Source of the DNA: Thermus albus
GTDB taxonomy: Bacteria; Deinococcota; Deinococci; Deinococcales; Thermaceae
Reading direction: 5' to 3'
DNA length: 64,000 nucleotides
Assembly: GCF_022760855.1 (NCBI RefSeq)
Contig: NZ_JAKTNR010000004.1
Coordinates: 124,001-188,000, forward strand
Positions 11,410 through 23,751 of this stretch are shown here, piece after piece. The position numbers and the translations under genes are program-made. The notes beneath the pieces were generated by a model. The model was given only the letters and a program-made list of their open reading frames with translations. It did not search any database and was not told the origin of the DNA. Numbering within the stretch: position 1 is the stretch's first letter; every line of letters begins with the position of its first letter.

Positions 11410-11907
11410 ATGGTCTGCCCGGCGTGCGGGGAAACCCTAGAGCTGGAGGGGTACAAGGCGGGGGACCTCGTGGACTGCGAGGCCTGCGGGGCGGTCTTGC
11501 GCCTGCTTTCCGACGGCACCTTGGAACTGGTGGAGGCCCCCCCCGAGGGGGAAAGGGAGGCCTTGTGGGGGCTTTCCGCCTACGGGGAAGGGGAGGAGGC
11601 GGTTCTGGTCTTTTCCGACGGCACCCTGGAGGAGGAGGTGCGCGTTTTGAAGGCCGAGCTTCTGGAGGCCCTTCGCCGGCTGGAGGAGGGCATAGGGGAG
11701 GAGCCCCCCAAGGAAGCGGAGGACGAGCCCAACCTGGAGCCCGACTACGTGACGGCCCATGTGGAAACCGACCAGGGCCCCATGGCCCTGCGCCGCATCC
11801 TTTTCCCGGGAAGCCCGGACCTTCTGGAGTTCACCCTGCCCTCGGGCTCGGTGTACGAGTTCACCTTCCGGGAGGTTCAGGAGCTTTTGAAGCCCGTTCT
11901 CCTTTAA
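11410..11907 (+). CDS. LysW-like zinc-ribbon protein with acidic C-terminal domain
   Basis: The N-terminal ~40 residues contain two CPAC/CEAC-type knuckles (CPACGETLEL and CEACGAVLRLL). These resemble LysW, the small amino-group carrier for lysine and arginine synthesis in Thermus. Here the ribbon is joined to about 120 acidic residues with repeated FSDGTLEEE-like segments and no glutamate tail. It is therefore not LysW itself, and its function is unknown. ATG at 11410 lies six bases after AGGAGG; an ATG at 11404 would abut it. TACAAT at 11386 is a likely -10. The 165-residue gene is followed within two bases by rsmI. Confidence 0.75.
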   Translation: MVCPACGETLELEGYKAGDLVDCEACGAVLRLLSDGTLELVEAPPEGEREALWGLSAYGEGEEAVLVFSDGTLEEEVRVLKAELLEALRRLEEGIGEEPPKEAEDEPNLEPDYVTAHVETDQGPMALRRILFPGSPDLLEFTLPSGSVYEFTFREVQELLKPVLL

Positions 11908-11908
11908 G

Positions 11909-12721
11909 GTGCGCCTGGTCCTGGTCCCCACCCCCATCGGGAACCTAGAGGACATCACCCTAAGGGCCCTAAGGGTCCTGAAGGAGGTGGAGGTGGTGGC
12001 CTGCGAGGATACCCGGCGCACCGGGATTCTCCTCCGCCACTATGGCCTCGCTACCCCTACCCTGCGCTTGGACCAGCACACGGTGGGAAAGGCCAAGGAA
12101 CTCCTTTCCCCCTACGCCTACGTGGCCTACGCCACCGACGCCGGTACCCCAGGCATCTCCGATCCCGGGGCCGAGCTAGTGCGGTTGGCGCTAGAATGGG
12201 GCTGGCGGGTGGAAGCGCTTCCGGGCCCCACGGCCCTCATCCCCGCCCTGGTGGCCTCGGGTCTACCCACCCATCGCTTCACCTTTGAAGGCTTTCTGCC
12301 AAAAGGTGGCAGGGAACGCAAGGAACGCCTCCAGGCCTTAGCCCGGGAAGGGAGGACCGCGGTGCTTTACGAAAGCCCCCATCGCCTGCACAAGACCCTG
12401 GAGGACCTGGCCGAGGTCTATGGTCCGGAGCATCCCGTGGCCGTGGCTCGGGAGATCAGTAAGGTGCACGAGGAGGTCTTCCGAGGGACCTTGGGGGAGG
12501 CTCGGAGGCATTTTCGGAACCCCCGGGGCGAGTTCGTTCTGGTGCTGGGGCCTAAGGCAACGCAGCCTGTGGGGGCCCAGCGGGTCTTGGAGGAGCTGAA
12601 AGCCCAAGGCCTTGCGGGCAAGGGGCTTTTCCGGGCTCTCCTGGCGAGGGGGGTTCCCAGGAACGAGGCCTATCGCCTGGCCCTGGAAAAGGCGAAGGAA
12701 TCTTGGGAGGAGGAGGAATGA
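11909..12721 (+). CDS. rsmI: 16S rRNA (cytidine1402-2'-O)-methyltransferase RsmI
   Basis: SAM-dependent tetrapyrrole-methylase-fold enzyme acting on C1402 in the ribosomal decoding centre. It begins RLVLVPTPIGNLEDITLRAL, a clear family signature, with CEDTRRTGILL and YATDAGTPGISDPG further on. The product is 270 residues, slightly short. GTG at 11909 starts two bases after the previous stop, implying coupling. The stop overlaps the pfkA start by four bases. Confidence 0.93.
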   Translation: MRLVLVPTPIGNLEDITLRALRVLKEVEVVACEDTRRTGILLRHYGLATPTLRLDQHTVGKAKELLSPYAYVAYATDAGTPGISDPGAELVRLALEWGWRVEALPGPTALIPALVASGLPTHRFTFEGFLPKGGRERKERLQALAREGRTAVLYESPHRLHKTLEDLAEVYGPEHPVAVAREISKVHEEVFRGTLGEARRHFRNPRGEFVLVLGPKATQPVGAQRVLEELKAQGLAGKGLFRALLARGVPRNEAYRLALEKAKESWEEEE

Positions 12722-13686
12722 AACGCATAGGGGTGTTTACTTCCGGGGGCGATGCCCCGGGAATGAATGCGGCCATAAGGGCCGTGGTGCGACAGGCCTA
12801 TGCCTTGGGTATTGAGGTGATCGGCATCCGCCGCGGGTATGCGGGCATGATCCTGGGGGAGATGGTGCCCTTGGGGGTGCGGGATGTGGCCAACATCCTC
12901 CAGCGGGGGGGGACCCTCCTCCTCACCGCAAGAAGCCAGGAGTTTCTGACCGAGGAGGGGAGGGCCAAGGCGGCGGAGAAGCTTAAGACGGCGGGGATCG
13001 AGGGCCTGGTGGCCATCGGGGGGGATGGGACCTTTCGCGGGGCCATGCGCCTTTTGGAGGAGCACAGGGTTCCCGTGGTGGGGGTTCCGGGTACCATTGA
13101 CAACGACCTCTACGGCACCGATTACACCATCGGCTTTGACACCGCGGTGAACACGGCCCTCGAGGCCATAGACCGCATCCGGGACACCGCCGCCAGCCAC
13201 GAGCGGGTCTTCTTCATTGAGGTGATGGGGCGAGATTCAGGCTTTATTGCCTTGGACGTGGGCCTCGCGGGAGGGGCTGAGGTAATTGCCGTCCCTGAGG
13301 AACCCGTAGACCCCAGGGCCATCGCCGAAGGGCTCCTAGAGTCCTTGCGCCGAGGAAAATCCAGCTCCATTGTGGTGGTGGCGGAGGGAGCCTACCCAGG
13401 AGGGGCAGCCGGCCTCCTTGCCGCCATAAAGGAGCACGTGCCGGTGGAGGCCCGGGTCACGGTCCTGGGCCATATCCAGCGGGGAGGGAGCCCCACGGCC
13501 AAGGACCGCATCCTGGCTAGCCGTTTGGGGGCGGCGGCGGTGGGGGCCCTGGCCAGCGGGACCAGCGGGGTCATGGTGGGGGAGGTGGAGGGGGAGGTGG
13601 AGCTCACCCCCCTCAAGGAGGCGGTGGAGCGGAAAAAGGACATCAACCGCGCCCTTTTGGCCTTATCCCGGGTCCTGGCCCTTTAA
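12718..13686 (+). CDS. pfkA: ATP-dependent 6-phosphofructokinase
   Basis: Glycolytic enzyme making fructose-1,6-bisphosphate. The 322-residue product has the family motifs TSGGDAPGMNAAIRAVV, GGDGTFRGA and the catalytic GTIDNDLYGTDYTIGFDTA. ATG at 12718 follows GGAGGAGGA. The GGDG motif points to ATP rather than pyrophosphate as phosphoryl donor, and a glycine-rich effector region is kept. It overlaps the end of rsmI by four bases. Confidence 0.96.
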   Translation: MKRIGVFTSGGDAPGMNAAIRAVVRQAYALGIEVIGIRRGYAGMILGEMVPLGVRDVANILQRGGTLLLTARSQEFLTEEGRAKAAEKLKTAGIEGLVAIGGDGTFRGAMRLLEEHRVPVVGVPGTIDNDLYGTDYTIGFDTAVNTALEAIDRIRDTAASHERVFFIEVMGRDSGFIALDVGLAGGAEVIAVPEEPVDPRAIAEGLLESLRRGKSSSIVVVAEGAYPGGAAGLLAAIKEHVPVEARVTVLGHIQRGGSPTAKDRILASRLGAAAVGALASGTSGVMVGEVEGEVELTPLKEAVERKKDINRALLALSRVLAL

Positions 13687-13760
13687 GCGGGTGCAGCAAC
13701 CTTTGAAGGGGCCATCTGCCATCTTCCTTTGGTCCCCTCCAAAGCAAGGCCCCTCGGCAA

Positions 13761-13805
13761 GCCGTCCCTCCAATCCATGGTTGGGCAGGAGGGGGGCAGG
13801 ACGGC
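13761..13805. other. Inverted repeat in pfkA / cvpA gap
   Basis: GCCGTCC (13761-13767) and GGACGGC (13799-13805) are perfect arms around a G-rich loop of 31 bases that can form inner pairs. It lies between convergent genes. It may be a two-way terminator, though no T-run is present on either side. Confidence 0.35.
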
Positions 13806-13806
13806 A

Positions 13807-14271
13807 TCAACGCTTAGCAGGTTGATCTAGGGCCAACACCCTTCGGAGCCAGGGGGAGTTCCAAGCTAGGCGGAAGGCCTCCCGGGCGAAGGGGCTTTGG
13901 CTTATCCCGTCGTATACCGGGGTGGGAAGGCTTAAGGAGGGGTAGCGAAGGGTTCCGGCGGCGGTTTTTTCCCAGGGGTAGCCGGTCCAGATGGCCAGGG
14001 CCAGGAATAGGCCCAACAGGAACCCTCCCAAGGAGCCCAGAAGGGCCTCGAGGCCCTGGGAAAGAGGGGGGAAGGGAAGGCTTTTGGCCAGAAGTCCCAG
14101 GAGAAGCCCTAGGCCCAGACCCCACCAGGGGCCGACAAGCCCCATCTGGGCCAGGAGGAGGTAGAGCACCACCCCAAGCCCGGCAAAGGCCCCCTGGAGG
14201 CCACTCCGGTAACCCCAGGCCAGGCCCACGGCCAGGCTGAGGAGGGCCAGGAGGTCCACCCAGGTGAGCAT
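13807..14271 (-). CDS. CvpA-family membrane protein
   Basis: A 154-residue protein with about four hydrophobic helices. It opens MLTWVDLLALLSLAVGLAWG and YRSGLQGAFAGLGVVLYL, which fits the CvpA/colicin V production family. No enzymatic function is established for this family. ATG at 14271 lies six bases after TAAACT with no ribosome site, so it probably has its own leaderless transcript. It follows pheT by 16 bases on the same strand. Confidence 0.7.
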   Translation of the reverse strand: MLTWVDLLALLSLAVGLAWGYRSGLQGAFAGLGVVLYLLLAQMGLVGPWWGLGLGLLLGLLAKSLPFPPLSQGLEALLGSLGGFLLGLFLALAIWTGYPWEKTAAGTLRYPSLSLPTPVYDGISQSPFAREAFRLAWNSPWLRRVLALDQPAKR

Positions 14272-14287
14272 GGCTTCAGTTTACCCC

Positions 14288-17697
<3,410 letters not shown>

Positions 17698-17776
17698 TTA
17701 GAGGATACCTTGACTTGCCGCAAGGGGGAGGGAGGAACGGGACCCCTTTTGGGGTAAGGCCTTAGCCTAAGGGTGG

Positions 17777-18436
17777 CTAAAGGGCCTCGACCAGCTTGCG
17801 AAAGGGCCCGGGCGGCTCGGGATAGGTTTCCCCGTCCATCCAGGAAAAGCGGAGGTCCCTAAGGGGGCCCTGCCCAACCCCCATCCCCTGGGGGAAGAGG
17901 GGCCTTAGATCTATGGGACTAGCCTCCTCACCGCCAAAGGCCTCTTGGAGGCGGGCCACCTCCTTCTCGTGGCCATAGTGGAAGGCGTAAAGCCACCAAC
18001 CCCCTTCTTCCTCCAAGGCGAAGAGGAACCTGGGGGTAGGGAAGAGGGTGGGGAACCCGCCCAAAAAGGGCCTTCGCAGGAAGACGGCCGCCCGGCCCGG
18101 CCTCAGGCGGAACACCGCTTCCAAAGCCTTTCCCAAAAGGCCAAAGCTCCCCACGAAGGGCCGTACCAGGTCGTAGCCCTGCACGTTTTTCACCACCACA
18201 CCCCCAGCCCGCACCACCCTGCCCTTTGGGGTTTGGAAGGTGAGGCCAAGGACCTCCGCGGGGAAGAAAAAGGTCTGGCCGAATCCTCCCCGTTCCACAA
18301 GCCCCCCCAACCCCCCGGGGAGTTCCACCGGGGGAAAAGGCGGGTAAAGCCCGGTGCCGGATAGCTTCTCGTGGACCTCGAGGAGACCAGCCTCTGCGGG
18401 GGCCACCAGGTACTGGTCAGCGGCGTGGACCTCCAT
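17777..18436 (-). CDS. FAD-binding oxidase subunit, GlcE-like, short
   Basis: Resembles the FAD-binding subunit GlcE of glycolate oxidase. The second half of the FAD-binding domain is clear: [16 protein letters not shown], then [19 protein letters not shown] and [20 protein letters not shown]. At 219 residues it is far shorter than the usual ~350 and starts where the family's PAGxxL segment begins. The first FAD-binding subdomain is missing. It may need a partner such as GlcD or may be a remnant. No glcD or glcF lies in this window. Confidence 0.65.
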   Translation of the reverse strand: MEVHAADQYLVAPAEAGLLEVHEKLSGTGLYPPFPPVELPGGLGGLVERGGFGQTFFFPAEVLGLTFQTPKGRVVRAGGVVVKNVQGYDLVRPFVGSFGLLGKALEAVFRLRPGRAAVFLRRPFLGGFPTLFPTPRFLFALEEEGGWWLYAFHYGHEKEVARLQEAFGGEEASPIDLRPLFPQGMGVGQGPLRDLRFSWMDGETYPEPPGPFRKLVEAL

Positions 18437-18455
18437 GGGTTCATGCTACGGGACC

Positions 18456-19505
18456 TCAGCGAACCGGGGCCAGGAGTAAGGCCAGAAGGGCTAGCCCTAG
18501 GCCTAGGGCCACCGCAAGGGGGAAACTGTAGAGGAAAAGGGGGTAAAGAAGCCCCGCCAGGGTACCCCCCAGGTAGAAGGCGGCCACGTAGGTGCCGCTT
18601 ATCCCCACCCCTTTTCTTCCCGCCGCCCCCGAGGCCAGGCTTTGGGCGGTGAAGAGGGCGGCCATCAGCAGCACAAAGCCCAGGACCAAGCAAGGCGGGG
18701 GAAGGAGCATAAGACCAAGGCCCAGCAGGACCCCCAGAAAGGCCAGGCGGAAGGTGGCCACCGCCCCAAGCCGGCGGGCCAGAAGCCCCGAGAGGGCGCT
18801 TCCTGGGATGCCAAAGAGATAGGCCAGGTACACAAGGCCCACCTCTCCCGGGCGGAAGCCCAACTCCAAAAGGTGGTAGGGAAGGAGGTTGGCCAGGAAG
18901 AGGTTTAGGAAAAGGAGGATGGCCCCCACCAGGTAAAGGGGAAAGGCCTTGAGGTCGTATTGTGGCCGTCCCAAGGTGGGAAGCCCTCCTGGGGTGCGGA
19001 GCAGAAGGAGGCCGAGAAAAAGCGCAGGCAAGGAGAGGAGTAAGAGGCTTCCCCTCACTCCCACGGCCTCGGCCAGGAGCCCCGCCAGCACCCGGCCCAT
19101 ACCCCCGCCCAGAACGTTCCCCGCCATGTACACCCCGGCCATCTCCCAAGCCCTTTGGGGAAAGAGAAGGGGGACAAGGGCGATGGCCAAGGCGGGTACC
19201 AAGGCGGCCCCCACCCCCTGGAGGAGGCGGCCTAGGGTCCAGAGGAAAAGGCTTGGGCTTAGGGCCCCCACGGCTCCGCCCAACCCCACCAGGAGAAGCC
19301 CTCCCCCTAGCAGGGCGCCTGCGGGGAGGCCCAGCCGGGGCACCCAGGGGGAGAGGAGGACCAAAAGCAGAAGGGGCAGGCCCATGCCTGGCCCCGCGGC
19401 TCCGGGAGGAGCCGCGAAGAGCCTTTCCAGAAGGGGAAGCAGGGGCACCACCGCATAGAGGGCGCTATAGAGGACCACCCCGGAGAGCACCACCGCCCAC
19501 CGCAT
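18456..19505 (-). CDS. Major facilitator superfamily transporter
   Basis: A 349-residue integral membrane protein with about ten to twelve hydrophobic helices and short basic loops between helices, such as LGRPQYDLKAF in the central loop. It reads as a compact MFS efflux-type permease. The substrate cannot be told from sequence. ATG at 19505 is seven bases after TAGGAT, whose bases overlap the -10 of the divergent priA. The glcE-like gene follows 19 bases downstream. Confidence 0.75.
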   Translation of the reverse strand: MRWAVVLSGVVLYSALYAVVPLLPLLERLFAAPPGAAGPGMGLPLLLLVLLSPWVPRLGLPAGALLGGGLLLVGLGGAVGALSPSLFLWTLGRLLQGVGAALVPALAIALVPLLFPQRAWEMAGVYMAGNVLGGGMGRVLAGLLAEAVGVRGSLLLLSLPALFLGLLLLRTPGGLPTLGRPQYDLKAFPLYLVGAILLFLNLFLANLLPYHLLELGFRPGEVGLVYLAYLFGIPGSALSGLLARRLGAVATFRLAFLGVLLGLGLMLLPPPCLVLGFVLLMAALFTAQSLASGAAGRKGVGISGTYVAAFYLGGTLAGLLYPLFLYSFPLAVALGLGLALLALLLAPVR

Positions 19506-19526
19506 CCCCCTTATCCTATGGGCAGC
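19506..19526. promoter_or_regulatory. Overlapping divergent promoter (MFS / priA)
   Basis: TATCCT (19512-19517, plus) and TAGGAT (19513-19518 read on minus) are nearly the same bases read on two strands. They lie nine bases from the preferred priA ATG at 19527 and seven from the MFS ATG at 19505. Confidence 0.55.
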
Positions 19527-21644
19527 ATGCGCCTTCTTCAGGTGGCCTTGCCCCTGCCCCTTCCCCCCATGACCTACCTACCCCCCTTGGACCGGGGGGA
19601 AGAGGAGGCCTTGGGCAAGCGGGTGGCGGTGCCCTGGCGGGGGGAGGTGCGGGTGGGGGTGGTGGTGGGGGAGGGGGGAAGGGCGAGCCACGCCTTGCGC
19701 CACGCCATCGCCTACCTGGATGAAAAGCCCTATCTGCGCCCTGAAGAGATTCTCTTTCTGGAAGAGGCCGCCCGCTACCTTTTCGCCCCCTTGGGCCAGG
19801 TGCTGGCCGACTTCCTGCCCCCTTTCCCTGAGCTTAGGCACCGGGTGCGCCTTTACCCCGGGGCGGACCCTCGCCTTTTGCCTCAGGGTTTGGAAAGCCT
19901 CACCACCTGGCAGGAGGCCAAGGGGTTTGACCCCAGGCTTTTGGACCACCTGCGGGAAGGCGGGGTTTTGGAGGAGGAGGTGGCCTTCAAAGAGGGGAAA
20001 AGGGTCTTGCTTCCCTTGAGGGAAGGCCATCCCGACCCCGAGTTGGATGGGGTCTTGCAGGTTCTTCGTTCCTTGGGCCAGGCGGAAAGCCTGGCCGCCT
20101 TGGCCCGGGCCGCGGGGGTAGGGGTGGGGCGGGTGAAAAGGCTTCTTGCCGAGGGGTTTATTGGCTACGGGGCCCCAAGGGACCTTTCCCCCATGGGCGA
20201 GCCCTCAAAGCCCCTCCTTCTCCCCGAGAGGCCGGAAAGGCTTAACGGGGGGAGGTTTGAGGAGAGGGTGCGCTTCCTTGCGGGGTTGGTGGCAGAGGGA
20301 AGCCACCTGGTCCTCTTCCCGGAGGTGAGCCTTTTGGAGCGCTTCCTTCACCGCTTTCCCCAGGCCACGCCCTACCACGGTGGGCTTTCTCGGGAAGCGC
20401 GGGAGGCCCTTTTCCGAAACCCCGGGGGCTTGGTCTTCGCCACCTATGGGGGGCTTCTCCTCCCCTTTACCCCGGATTCCATCGTGGTGGTGGAGGAGGG
20501 AAGCGAAAGCTACAAGCTCCCCTCAGGAACGAGGGCCTTCGTGCCCCCCCTGGCGGAGCTTAGGGCGAGGCTTCTAGGGGTGCCCCTTACCTACCTTTCC
20601 CTGGTGCCCGCGGTGGAGGTGCTGGAACGGCAGGGCCTAACTTTTCCCGTACCCAAGCCCCGGGTGCTCCTCTTGGACCTGAAAAGGGAGGAAGGGTATC
20701 CCCTCACGGGCAGGGCCTGGGCCCTCCTAAGGCAGGTGGAGGAGAAGGGGCGGCAGGCCCTGGTCCTTTCCTCCCGTCTGGGGTATAGCGCCCTCCTCCT
20801 TTGTACCGATTGCGGCTATAAGCCCATGTGCCCTAACTGTGCTCTCCCCTTGCGCTACCACAAGGGGGGCAAGGGGATGCTACGTTGCCACCAGTGCGGC
20901 CACCAAGAGGCGCCTCCCGCCTTATGCCCCAGGTGCGGCTCCCCCCTCCTAAAGCCCAAGGGACCGGGGCTAGAGTGGCTTTGGGAGGAGGTAAAGAGGC
21001 ACCTTTCCCTGCCCGTGTACCGCTACAGCAAAGACGCCAAGGATGACCTCTCCCCCTTGCTGCGGAAAGAGCCTGGGCTGGTGGTGGGGACCACCGCCTT
21101 CCTGCGGGGGCCGATGCTTCCGGAGCTGGCCTTGGTGCTGTTGCCCTATGCCGACGGTTTCCTTTTTGATTCCGACTTTCGTTCCGCGGAGCGCTACCAC
21201 CGCCTGCTTTGGTCCCTCACGGAGCTGAGGCCGGGAAGAAGGCCCCTTCTGGTCCTCCAGACCTACACCCCTGACCACCCGGCCCACCAGGGGCTTCTGG
21301 AGGGGAGTGTGGAAGCCTTCCCTTGGATGGAGAAGGCCTTGCGGGAGGCCTTGGACTACCCTCCGAAGGTGCGCATGGTGAAGCTGGAGGTGGCCCACCG
21401 CAAGGAGGAGCGGGCCCTGGAGGAGGCCCACGCCCTTCTTGCCGCCCTAGGGGGCGTGGCCCAGGAGGGGGAGGTGCTGGGGCCGGCCCCGGCCCCAGTT
21501 CCCCGGGTGAAGGGGATGTATGTCTTTCACCTCCTCCTAAGGGGAAGCACGGACCGGCTTAGGGAACTTCTTGCCCATCTGGACCCCCGGAGGTTCAAGC
21601 TGGACCCCGACCCCTACCGCTTTGTGGGGCTTTTGGAGGACTAG
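19527..21644 (+). CDS. priA: Primosomal protein PriA, apparently lacking helicase motifs
   Basis: PriA restarts stalled replication forks. The product is 705 residues, with the N-terminal 3'-end-binding domain, the zinc domain (eight Cys including CTDCGYKPMCPNC and CPRCGSPLL) and the C-terminal domain. The position of Walker A (normally GVTGSGKT) reads AGLVAEGSHLVLFPEVSL. The DEEH box reads VEEGSES. ATP hydrolysis is therefore unlikely. A Deinococcus PriA without helicase motifs has been described, so this is probably a phylum trait. ATG at 19527 is preferred over 19518, which abuts the -10. Confidence 0.88.
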   Translation: MRLLQVALPLPLPPMTYLPPLDRGEEEALGKRVAVPWRGEVRVGVVVGEGGRASHALRHAIAYLDEKPYLRPEEILFLEEAARYLFAPLGQVLADFLPPFPELRHRVRLYPGADPRLLPQGLESLTTWQEAKGFDPRLLDHLREGGVLEEEVAFKEGKRVLLPLREGHPDPELDGVLQVLRSLGQAESLAALARAAGVGVGRVKRLLAEGFIGYGAPRDLSPMGEPSKPLLLPERPERLNGGRFEERVRFLAGLVAEGSHLVLFPEVSLLERFLHRFPQATPYHGGLSREAREALFRNPGGLVFATYGGLLLPFTPDSIVVVEEGSESYKLPSGTRAFVPPLAELRARLLGVPLTYLSLVPAVEVLERQGLTFPVPKPRVLLLDLKREEGYPLTGRAWALLRQVEEKGRQALVLSSRLGYSALLLCTDCGYKPMCPNCALPLRYHKGGKGMLRCHQCGHQEAPPALCPRCGSPLLKPKGPGLEWLWEEVKRHLSLPVYRYSKDAKDDLSPLLRKEPGLVVGTTAFLRGPMLPELALVLLPYADGFLFDSDFRSAERYHRLLWSLTELRPGRRPLLVLQTYTPDHPAHQGLLEGSVEAFPWMEKALREALDYPPKVRMVKLEVAHRKEERALEEAHALLAALGGVAQEGEVLGPAPAPVPRVKGMYVFHLLLRGSTDRLRELLAHLDPRRFKLDPDPYRFVGLLED

Positions 21645-21646
21645 GT

Positions 21647-22726
21647 ATGGAGGTTCGGGCCTGGATAGAGGTGGACCTGAAGGCCCTCGAGGCCAACTGG
21701 CTCCTCCTTAGGGCTAGGGCCAGGGGGGAGGTGATCCCGGTCCTCAAGGCGGAGGCCTACGGGCATGGGGCCCTGCCCCTGGCCCGTTTTCTCCTGAAGA
21801 GGGGGGCCAGGCGGGTGGCGGTGGCCACGGTGGGGGAGGGAAGGGCCTTGAGGCAAGGGGGGGTGGAAGGGGAGGTCCTGCTTCTCGGAAGCCTCCATCC
21901 CTTGGAGGCGGAGGAGGCCTTGCGCCTGGGCCTGGTGCCCAGCCTTTCCACCCTCGAGGCGGCCAGGGCTCTTTCGCAGAGGGCTTCGGCCTTGGGCCTA
22001 ACACCCAGGGCCCACCTCAAGGTGGACACGGGGATGAACCGGGTGGGCTTTCCCTGGGAGGAGGCCAGGGAGGCCCTACGGGCGGTGGAAGCCTTGGGGG
22101 TGAGGGTGGAGGGCATCTACAGCCACCTGGCCACCGCCGGGGAGGACCAGGCCTTCGTGGAGGTGCAAAAGGGCCGCTTCCAAAGGGTGCGGGAGGCCCT
22201 AGGGGAAGGGTACTTTTACCACTTGGAAAACTCCTATGGCCTTCTCCTCCACGGGGGGGAAAACGTCCGGGTGGGCCTGGCCCTTTACGGCCTCATCCCC
22301 GGTTTTGGGCTAAGGCCCATCCTCCGCCTCCTGGCCCGGCCCACCCTGGTGAAAAGGCTAAAGGAGGGCGACCGGGTGGGGTATGGGGGGGAGTATGTGG
22401 CCCGAGGAGGGGAGTGGCTTCTTACCCTCCCCGTGGGTTATGCCGATGGCCTTCCCCGGGGGGCGGTGCGCTTTGTGAGGGGGCCTGAGGGGGGTCTTTA
22501 TCCGGTGGCGGGCCGCATCTCCATGGACCAGACCACGGTCTTAGCCCCTGGGCCCTTGGCCTTGGATGCGGTTTTGGAGGTGGTTTCCCCGGACTTTGGC
22601 CCCACGGGGCTTTGCGCCTGGGCCGAGGCCCGGGGCACCATCCCCTATGAGGTGGCGGTGCACCTTTCCCGTAGGCTTCCTAGGGTTTACCGCTACGGCC
22701 AAGAGATCCTGGAAGTTTTAGGCTAG
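21647..22726 (+). CDS. alr: Alanine racemase
   Basis: PLP enzyme interconverting L- and D-alanine for peptidoglycan. The 359-residue product has the PLP-lysine segment VIPVLKAEAYGHGALPLA near residue 35, VDTGMNRVGF, and the C-terminal catalytic-tyrosine region VGYGGEYVARGGEWL. GRISMDQTT follows. It begins three bases after the priA stop, so it is co-transcribed with priA. The usual KADAYGHG is KAEAYGHG here, a mild change. Confidence 0.93.
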   Translation: MEVRAWIEVDLKALEANWLLLRARARGEVIPVLKAEAYGHGALPLARFLLKRGARRVAVATVGEGRALRQGGVEGEVLLLGSLHPLEAEEALRLGLVPSLSTLEAARALSQRASALGLTPRAHLKVDTGMNRVGFPWEEAREALRAVEALGVRVEGIYSHLATAGEDQAFVEVQKGRFQRVREALGEGYFYHLENSYGLLLHGGENVRVGLALYGLIPGFGLRPILRLLARPTLVKRLKEGDRVGYGGEYVARGGEWLLTLPVGYADGLPRGAVRFVRGPEGGLYPVAGRISMDQTTVLAPGPLALDAVLEVVSPDFGPTGLCAWAEARGTIPYEVAVHLSRRLPRVYRYGQEILEVLG

Positions 22727-22730
22727 GCCT

Positions 22731-23051
22731 ATGCAGGCGGTGCGCCTTTTCCAAGGCTACCTTTGGCACCCCAGGGGGGAGGCTTTGGACCTAAAGGCTC
22801 TCCTTCCCCAGGAGCTGGAGGGGGTTAGGCTCTTGCTGGACGAGGTTCCTCCTCCCACGCCCTTTTTCCAGGACGGTACCCCCACCCATACCCAGCGCTT
22901 CTACCAGCTCACCCTTCTGGTCCTGACCGAGGAACCCCCGGAGGCCTTAACACCCGTGGCACAACGCCTGGCACCCCTTCTCCAAGAGAGGCTGGAGGGC
23001 CTTCCGGAAGGGGTGGGCTGGCTCCTCTTAGAGGATCTCCGCCCCCTTTAG
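22731..23051 (+). CDS. Conserved-looking small protein, function unknown
   Basis: A 106-residue acidic protein that I do not recognise. It has normal Thermus codon use and alternating hydrophobic segments such as QRFYQLTLLVLTEEPPEAL, with no signal peptide or membrane helix. It starts four bases after alr on the same strand and its stop overlaps the convergent gene by four bases. The compact placement supports a real gene. Confidence 0.65.
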   Translation: MQAVRLFQGYLWHPRGEALDLKALLPQELEGVRLLLDEVPPPTPFFQDGTPTHTQRFYQLTLLVLTEEPPEALTPVAQRLAPLLQERLEGLPEGVGWLLLEDLRPL

Positions 23052-23743
23052 CGCCGGAGGAGGAAGGCCAGGAGGAGGGAGACCCCACCCAGGGCGAAGG
23101 CGAGAAGGCTTTCCCTGTTAAGGGCGAACCCCTTGGGCCTTAGGGGCTTCAGGATACCGGTCTCGTAGGCCCGCACCTGCTCCCTGGAGTCTTCCGCTAG
23201 CAGATCCACCACCGGGGGGCTTCCCGCCTTGGCCCCCAGGGTCCAGAGGCCGCCTTCAGGACTCGTGGGCCGCAGGTACCAGGGGGCGAAGGGGTCAAAG
23301 AGGCCCACGGCCCCGTAGTAGCCATAAGGCTTTGGGGGAAGCCCCGTGTCCACCACCACCCACTCCCCTTCCCGCCACACCCTGACCGGTTCTCGCTCCC
23401 CAGGGGGGCTTCGCTTCTCCCCCCCGAAGCCCGTGAGCACATAGGCCACCTCAAAGCCTTGGCCAGGAGGCGTGGAAAGCCCAGGAAGCAGGTGTTCTTC
23501 GCCCCCTTCCTCCGTGTCCAGCCACAGGACCACCGTGGCCAGGCTGAAGCCCAAGGGCCCCTGGAGGGGATTCGGGTAGCGGCTCAGGCGCACCTTAAGG
23601 ATGAGCCTCCCTTCCCGTTCCTCCCCCGCCAGGGCCAGAAGGTCGGCAAAACCCTCCCCCGCCTCCTGGAAGAGGGCGGCCCGGGGGTAGAGGTAGGCCA
23701 GGCCTTGATCGTCGCCCAAGGGGTCTTGGAAGAGGAAAAGCAC
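23048..23743 (-). CDS. Membrane-anchored protein resembling glucodextranase C-terminal binding module
   Basis: A 231-residue beta-rich protein beginning LFLFQDPLGDDQGLAYLYP, which resembles the carbohydrate- or surface-binding 'Glucodextran_C' fold seen after amylases and pullulanases. A hydrophobic helix (LLAFALGGVSLLLAFLL) and RR close the C-terminus, so it may be tail-anchored facing outward. No signal peptide is evident, which is odd for a surface module. GTG at 23743 is seven bases after TATAAA. It follows yvcK by eight bases. The family call is by eye. Confidence 0.5.
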   Translation of the reverse strand: MLFLFQDPLGDDQGLAYLYPRAALFQEAGEGFADLLALAGEEREGRLILKVRLSRYPNPLQGPLGFSLATVVLWLDTEEGGEEHLLPGLSTPPGQGFEVAYVLTGFGGEKRSPPGEREPVRVWREGEWVVVDTGLPPKPYGYYGAVGLFDPFAPWYLRPTSPEGGLWTLGAKAGSPPVVDLLAEDSREQVRAYETGILKPLRPKGFALNRESLLAFALGGVSLLLAFLLRR

Positions 23744-23751
23744 GCTTAGCT

